From: Dichetophora obliterata
Lineage: Eukaryota; Arthropoda; Insecta; Diptera; Sciomyzidae
Direction: 5' to 3'
Assembly: GCA_963920525.1 (NCBI GenBank)
Contig: OY986435.1
Coordinates: 98,536,115-98,600,114 of the forward strand
Length of the DNA stretch: 64,000 bases
Every line of letters begins with the position of its first letter. Position 1 is the stretch's first letter. This document shows positions 58,132 through 64,000 of this stretch, one piece after another. Both the position numbers and the translations under genes were made by a program. The notes beneath the pieces are model-generated. The model was not told where the DNA came from. It ran no database searches and saw only the letters and a program-made list of their open reading frames with translations.

Positions 58132-58400
58132 ATTTTGGTTTGGCCAAAGAATACATTGACTTAGATACAAATAGACATATACCATATCGGGAGCACAAGT
58201 CCCTGACAGGAACAGCACGTTATATGTCGATAAACACTCATATGGGCAGAGAGCAATCGCGACGAGATGACTTGGAAGCGTTGGGTCATATGTTTATGTA
58301 TTTCTTAAGAGGTTCACTGCCATGGCAAGGTCTGAAGGCCGATACACTTAAAGAAAGATATCAAAAAATTGGTGATACAAAACGTGCGACATCCATTGAG
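58132..58400 (+). CDS. gish: gish DFG / activation segment exon
   Basis: Follows TTTTTTCAG; phase 1 in, phase 0 out; donor GTATGG. The split codon completes Asp of [10 protein letters not shown]. Then come [20 protein letters not shown] (the CK1 activation segment, with SIN in place of APE), [30 protein letters not shown], and [20 protein letters not shown] ending in IE. The family normally has KRATPIE; here the Pro is Ser, by one base. Whether this is real or an assembly or allelic variant cannot be told. The remaining lobe and C-terminal lipidation tail are not found before 64000. The open frame past 58400 is intron read-through. Confidence 0.97.
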
Positions 58401-61364
58401 GTATGGTTTGAAAACAAATCAAGCGTCATTAACTTTGAAAGCGACAATTTTTCAAATTCCGCTTTTTTAACATAACTCCCTCGCATAACTCGAAACACCT
58501 AATAAGTTTACATTTTGCACCTTAACTTTATCGCTATTTAAATGCAATATAATAAGTCAGTTAGCGGAAGCTCGTATGCTACATTTCAAACTTTTTTGAC
58601 TAATTGTGCACAGATTGTCTTTTGTCGCTTACAACGTTTTCAAAGCTCCGCTTCATTTGTAATTTTCCATAAGGCAATTATAGGCTCATTAATTACAGCA
58701 AATGGCAATACTTCATTGTAACATCGCAGTAAAGTTTTATATTAATGAAATTAAAAAACTTAAACAAAATTAAAATCTTGAACCTTCAATCACTCTGATT
58801 TGAATGAAGTTTAGGATGTGGGCATAACTGTTCCGCTCTTCAAAAGTAATATATTCTTTTATAAAAAAACCACTTTGTTTAGAAGTTATAGATGCCTGCG
58901 AAATTTACATGTTTCCAAAAATATGACTTCAAAAACTCTTACTTTTGATCTAAAAAGCTCGTAACTAAAATTATGAATATCAAAGAATAAATCACAATTA
59001 ATTACAAAAATTAATTTCCCAAATTACTGTTTTTAAAACATTGCTATTTTAAAGAAAAAGGACTAGGCTTTTATAAAAACATTTTTGGCTAAAACATCAA
59101 AATTTTAGAGTGAGATCTCAAAGGACTTCGAGATAATAATTACGTTTCATCCAAAAACAATAAATTCAACATATCGTCGTTATCCAACCACAATATCTGC
59201 TATGTAAAAAAGTAACATTTTAAGATATTGATAAAAAATGTTCTCCAGAAAAATATATTTGAAGCATATTTTGAAAACTAATTTTACACATTTGCAACTG
59301 TGTGCCAACACACATAGCACACTACTGAGTGCCATCACTGTATCATTTAAACACCACTGTGTTTAAACATTAGTGGTTAGACGTTGGTCTAGCTTTGATT
59401 TGGAGACTCTGTAGTAGCTTTGGCCTGTTTTTTAATATTTGTAAGGCAAAATTGAAGAGTCGTGGTATTTTTCTAAATAGACAATTTTGAATCGTGTTTT
59501 GTATTTTGATTGAAAAAATGTGGTCACTGAGTCATACATTATGTACATAAGAGTGGAATGAAATTTTAACATCACCAGTTTAATATATTTTTGAAAACTC
59601 TTCTGCGAAACAACTGTTTCTGTATCCTTAGTTTTTTACTGCGACATTACTTTTGACTTTGCCCGAAGTTTTTGTATTTCGTTGCCAGGGCGATTTTTTT
59701 TTTTTAATCTGCCAAACTTCTTAATTAAGGCACAATTAATAACCTGTCAAGAGTTTCCTATGATACCATGTACGCGCTAGAAGATATTCGGGCTTAAAGT
59801 TCCCTTAAATCGGTCATTCGATATTGCCGTTTGTTGATGTAAGTGAAATCGATGCACAAGCCGCCAACTTATACTAATACCCGCAACCGAAGTCGACTTT
59901 CTGTGTGACCAACGTAGACAACGGCAATTATCGTTACAAATAATTCAGAGTTTGTGATTCTGAATCCGGCTATGTCCTTGGCGTTAACGGATTTAACTAT
60001 TTTTGCAAAAGTGCAGCTTAAAATTTGTTTGATTGTTAATAATTACAAAAGCGAAGAAGTTTATACTATTATTATTATAATTAAATAAAATGCGTGAAAC
60101 TTGTTTTAAATTTATACATTATGCTGGGTCAAATTTTTTGACGACAAAGAGTATAGTAAAAAAATAATCTAAGGGCAATTGTAAGAAACTTTGTCCAAGA
60201 AACCATTGGTCTGAGGTCAATATCAAGCTGCCGGAAAATTCATTTACATTTTGAAGTCGAAAAAATACATTCTCATACAAATGAGAATGAAAAATTAAAA
60301 ATATTTTTATAAAAACTTGTCAGGAGGGATCTTTTGGTACGAGGAACCTATTTTTGATTTTTATTTTTGTCTAAGTTAGAGGGCGCTGCAATGGTAGTTT
60401 TTAGTTTTTCTTCTATATAAAAAGAAAAAAAATTATTTTTTATTTTTTAAAATTTATTCTTATACATTTAAAGCAAATTTTAATTTAATGAACATTTATT
60501 TTGATATTTGTCAGATACTATTTCTTATTATATTATTTTTAAGACCCTAAAGCATCTTTTAAGCAAACAAAATTTTACTTAGGTTTCTCCCCTTAAAATA
60601 AAATGTTGTCACATCATTGAAATAAATCATATCGCAATATAATATGTGCAATTAAAGTTGATAATTGCTTTTTGTACGGACCAAAAAACCCCCTATCAAG
60701 TTTTTATAAAAATATTAATAAGTTTTTCATCTCATTTGTATAAGAATGTATTTTTTTCTAACTTCCAAACTTAAACGAATTTTCCGACAGCTCAATATTG
60801 ACTTCAGACCAATGGTTTCTTGGGCACTCTTTGTCAATTGTTTTCCTTCAGTGGAAATTGACCCGGCCTTATATACATTTATTAGACGATGTGTTTGCTT
60901 GGAAAACAATGCTCGAAGTGGGAAAATAAGAAACAAATATTAAAATTCTGAACAAAACCTAGTTACACAGTTACTTACAATAAAATAGAATCAATTATTT
61001 TGTACAAGAAAAGAACAATCATAAATTTTCAATAGTTTTTATTGCTTTTCGATAACTGTTGTGCATATATCATATGACCTATATCAATATTAAAAAAATG
61101 ACACGATGATTTACTGTTAAGTTTAAATTACTATTGTGAAAAAAACATAGAATCAAATAAAACAAAGTTTATAAAAAAGTAAATTTTTAGCAAATTGCAA
61201 TTGTAAGTATCCACAAGCTTTAAAAAAAGATTAATATAGAATTACCGCAAACTTATGAACAATGGGTCGAACAAATGCATAAAAAATTGAATAAGAGTAT
61301 TCTTACTCAAAAAAAAAAAATGACAAAATAGCAATAGATCCCAAAAATGCGTGTTAACAAAAGA
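58401..61364. other. gish intron, no gene seen
   Basis: AT-rich intron leading to unseen downstream exons. An inverted pair of AT-rich stretches ('atacattctcatacaaatga' near 60265 and 'tcatttgtataagaatgtat' near 60732) brackets about 490 bp; with 'cattggtctgaggtcaatat' mirrored near 60797-60816, this suggests another foldback (roughly 60190-60850). Confidence 0.5.
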
Positions 61365-62162
61365 TTGCAAACTGAGAGGCCGTCAACGTAATACAACACA
61401 ACAGGATGATGATTACATTGAGATCTTGTCGAAGCGCGACCTTTTCTCTAGTACTCTGCAGCTATAAGAGAAGACATTTCTCGACATCTTCTACATCCTT
61501 CTACATCTCTTCGGTAGATTGTCACGAAAAGTGCAATGCTCACAAGAAGACACCGAAGCAATCGGGTTAAGTTTGCACAGCGATTGGACTGGCGAGGAAA
61601 ATGGATAAAATTGGCGACAAATCCTATTGTCTGATGAATCCAAAATAAATATCGTTGGAAATGATGGAAAGATCTGTTCCGATATCCAAAAAATGTTGAA
61701 ATAAAACCTAGATGTACCACAAAATCATTTAAGCATGGAGGAATAAACATAATGGTATGGGGATGTTTTTCGAGGTATGTGGTGTTGGTCCAATTTTTCT
61801 GATTAAAGAAAATATGGACCGAAATCCTTATGTCAGAATTTTAAATGATGTCATGGTGCCTTACGTCGACTGACATATGCGAAACATACTTCGGGTCTTT
61901 TTAAATGTTGGTTACAGGAACAAAGAATCGATGTCATGACGTGGCCGCGCAGTCGCTGGATGTTAGTCCGAGAGAAAATCTGTGGAAGATTGTTAAGAAA
62001 AAGCTGGGACCCATTAAACCAAAAAATACGGATAAGCTCTGGGAAAAAGGAAAAGAAAGCTTGGTACTCAATTTCAAATAATGTTTGCAAAACCCTGGTA
62101 GAATCCATGCCAAAAAGATGTGCCGCTGTGCTTGCAAATAAAGTTTCTGCAATGAAATATTA
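61365..62162 (+). pseudogene. Tc1-like transposase, DD34E type, broken
   Basis: Readable in pieces on the plus strand. First, an N-terminal DNA-binding part (DDDYIEILSKRD near 61408); then WIKWRQILLSDESKINI, with the first catalytic Asp near 61635, NDGK, KSFKHGG and IMVWGCFSR (about 61725-61775). The catalytic Glu region reads LDVSPRENLWKIVKKKLGP (about 61950-62010). The C-terminus is TLVESMPKRCAAVLANKV, with a stop at 62161. Frames change several times and the region with the second Asp is not readable. No inverted ends were identified. Confidence 0.75.
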
Positions 62163-62167
62163 ATATA

Positions 62168-62506
62168 AGGGTTCAAATCTAAGCATGTAACTGACCCGTA
62201 AACATTGTAAACCTTGCGAACTTACGTGCGAGTAAACTATCTGTCAAAATTTGTAAGGGCGTGAGTTTACATCATTTCCGTGCCTATTTTGTAGTGTAAA
62301 CTAGCATTTTTTTATACTCAAAGTAATTTATGTAAATACAAATTTTATTTATTTTCCTATGTTAATAAAAGTTTTTAAAAGATTTAAAATTGAATAAAGG
62401 TGATCCCGCAACCTAACCGCAGCTGTCATTTTGTCGACATTTACGATTTTTACACTTTATCGCTCATCAAAAGTTGAAATATTTTTCATGTTTACATGTT
62501 AACCCT
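62168..62506. mobile_element. MITE family M, copy 2 (339 bp, inverted relative to copy 1)
   Basis: TA on both sides (62166-62167 and 62507-62508). The left end AGGGTTCAAATCTAAGCATG corresponds to the copy 1 right end; the right end (inverse AGGGTTAACATGTAAACATG) has lost about 8 bp relative to copy 1. The interior is the reverse complement of copy 1, e.g. 'gggcgtgagtttacatcatt' and 'cattttgtcgaca'. Confidence 0.85.
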
Positions 62507-62508
62507 TA

Positions 62509-64000
62509 TAGTTTTACTTTTTTATGCGTTTAATACTATTATTTTGGAGACCTAGTTATGTGATTCTATTTTTTTGACAGTTGAATTTTAAAGCTGTCCT
62601 TTTAAGAGTGGTACTTGAGTTGTTTTACTTTTCAAAAATTTTTTTATCAAATGGGAAATAAACTTAAAAATAAAAAAACAACTGTTTCACCTGGTTTAAG
62701 ATCAATTTCCCTGATTTTTTTAACCAAATATAGTCAGTAAAATGGTTAATTCTATTGACCATTGTCCATAACTGTAAAGTTAAAAAAATCTGCTCATAGT
62801 AAGAAATTTCTACTTTGCACTGTTTAACCCTCGGATGGACAATAAAAGATGGACAGGCGAAATAGTTTTTTTTTAATAACTTTGTTTCTAGTTACTTAAT
62901 TGGCAAACGCTCTCGTGATTTTTTAATCAAAGTTAAATTCTTCATCCATGGACTATGTCGTCTGCCCAGACGAAAACAACTTCTGAAAGATAAGAGCGTT
63001 CCATTTTGTTCAATTTCATATTCTTCTTTTGTCCCGTGTTCGTCAGATAACAAGAAAAATGTTGCTCAAACATGTCGTCTCTTACCACACGTAACATCGT
63101 ATCTGATTGTACTACATTTTGCAGGGGAGCATTTTTAAGATTTTGATTGGTTTTAAGTGTACTTTTCTCTGTGAAATTTGACTCTAATATGTATATTTAA
63201 GTATATTTGTGTAGAACAAACATTTGTTTCGTATATTAATATAAGTTTATTTCATTTACCACATCCTTGAATTTGTAATAAATCCTTGAATCAGATAAGA
63301 TAGTACTTGAGATTTTTTGTTTTTATCTAACAAAACAGAGATAAGATATTAAATGATATAAGAAACAAAACCTTTGTTAATTTTATTTGATATTCGTAAA
63401 TGAGAAGAATAACTAAACAAAAAATAAATTATTAATGTAAAAAATACAACGAAAGATCAAAACAAAATATAAATATATTACTATGGTTCAAGGGACTTAT
63501 TAAAAAAATTGGTGTTCCATACACCTTACTATTGGCGTATCGCCAGAACAAAGTGATAGCAGATCGTCATACTTCCTCTTAAGATTTTTAAAGTTGTTTC
63601 GTTAACTCGTTTCAAAGAGTCCTTGCCGATTTGAAGCATCAGAGTTATTGTACGATTTTCTTTGTGTTTATTTTTAAAATATTTATTTTTTATTTATTTA
63701 TTTATTATAATTAGATACAAGATTCGATTCTCGACGTTTCAACACCGAGGTCGTGAAGTACGACCAGCCCACGGTAATTGTGTTTTGTCCATTCGCTGAT
63801 GCGACTGACGCAATTAAAGTACAGTTTTTAAATAGAACCAAAAATGATTCATAATTTGCGATGGCGTTATAAATCTCACGTTTTGGCCAAATAATTTCCT
63901 TGCCATCTTAGGGTCTCGAGGATTCTACTTGAGCTAGGGGAGCCTAGCTTTCGAAGTTAACCGAAATCCAAAAAAAAAAAATAATAATTAGATAAAATAA
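62509..64000. other. Intron continuing to the window end, no feature recognised
   Basis: AT-rich sequence with a more complex part at about 63715-63960 ('gattcgattctcgacgtttc', 'gagcctagctttcgaag'), possibly a repeat fragment. The missing gish C-terminal exons were not found. Confidence 0.4.

Noticed and set aside
58140..58475. Open frame extending past the gish activation-segment exon
   Set aside because: CK1 similarity stops exactly at the donor at 58400; the rest is intron read-through.

Overview
The window is AT-rich animal DNA made of long introns, typical short GT..AG exons and dense transposon debris. Fly-type repeats (Mos1-like mariner, jockey/I-like LINEs, a tRNA-derived SINE, 'gggcggtaaaagggg'-type repeats) together with a CK1-gamma gene of the gilgamesh type point to a higher dipteran. 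I cannot name the species.

The only host gene I can support is casein kinase 1 gamma (gilgamesh, gish), plus strand. Its kinase-domain exons lie at 22516-22730 (P-loop), 40176-40286 (VAIK lysine, alpha-C), 41001-41164 and 57099-57250 (two interchangeable versions of the hinge/alpha-D exon, same phases, about 16 kb apart), 57959-58073 (catalytic loop) and 58132-58400 (DFG and activation segment). Phases match throughout. The C-terminal exons must lie beyond 64000. A possible first coding exon is at 22296-22381.

Upstream region (1-22 kb): a cluster of perfect hairpins (0.93-1.54 kb); a TTAA-flanked element holding a kilobase foldback (2.36-4.14 kb); two decayed minus-strand LINE pieces (5.9-8.0 kb); a 14-bp-period microsatellite (8.19-8.68 kb); a TA-flanked element and a Helitron-like element with 141-bp tandem repeats (12.2-13.9 kb); and a large minus-strand LINE (14.3-22.0 kb) broken by a 264-bp hAT MITE and by a 2.8-kb TA-flanked element that itself holds a foldback.

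gish introns (22.7-58 kb): nested transposons dominate. At 23.2-27.2 kb a Tc1-like element contains a hAT element, which contains a foldback and a DD41D mariner. At 28.5-30.0 kb a TA-flanked foldback contains a hAT MITE with a perfect 8-bp target duplication. At 47.0-48.8 kb a MITE contains a pogo-like element. Also present are several palindromic MITEs, a LINE 3' end, a tRNA-derived SINE and, at 51.9-53.2 kb, a structurally complete mauritiana-type mariner with an open 345-codon transposase.

Downstream (58.4-64 kb): intron continuing to the unseen last gish exons, with a broken Tc1-like transposase and a second copy of the 32.5-kb MITE family. The transposons appear independent of one another; the kinase exons are the only parts that work together as one host gene.
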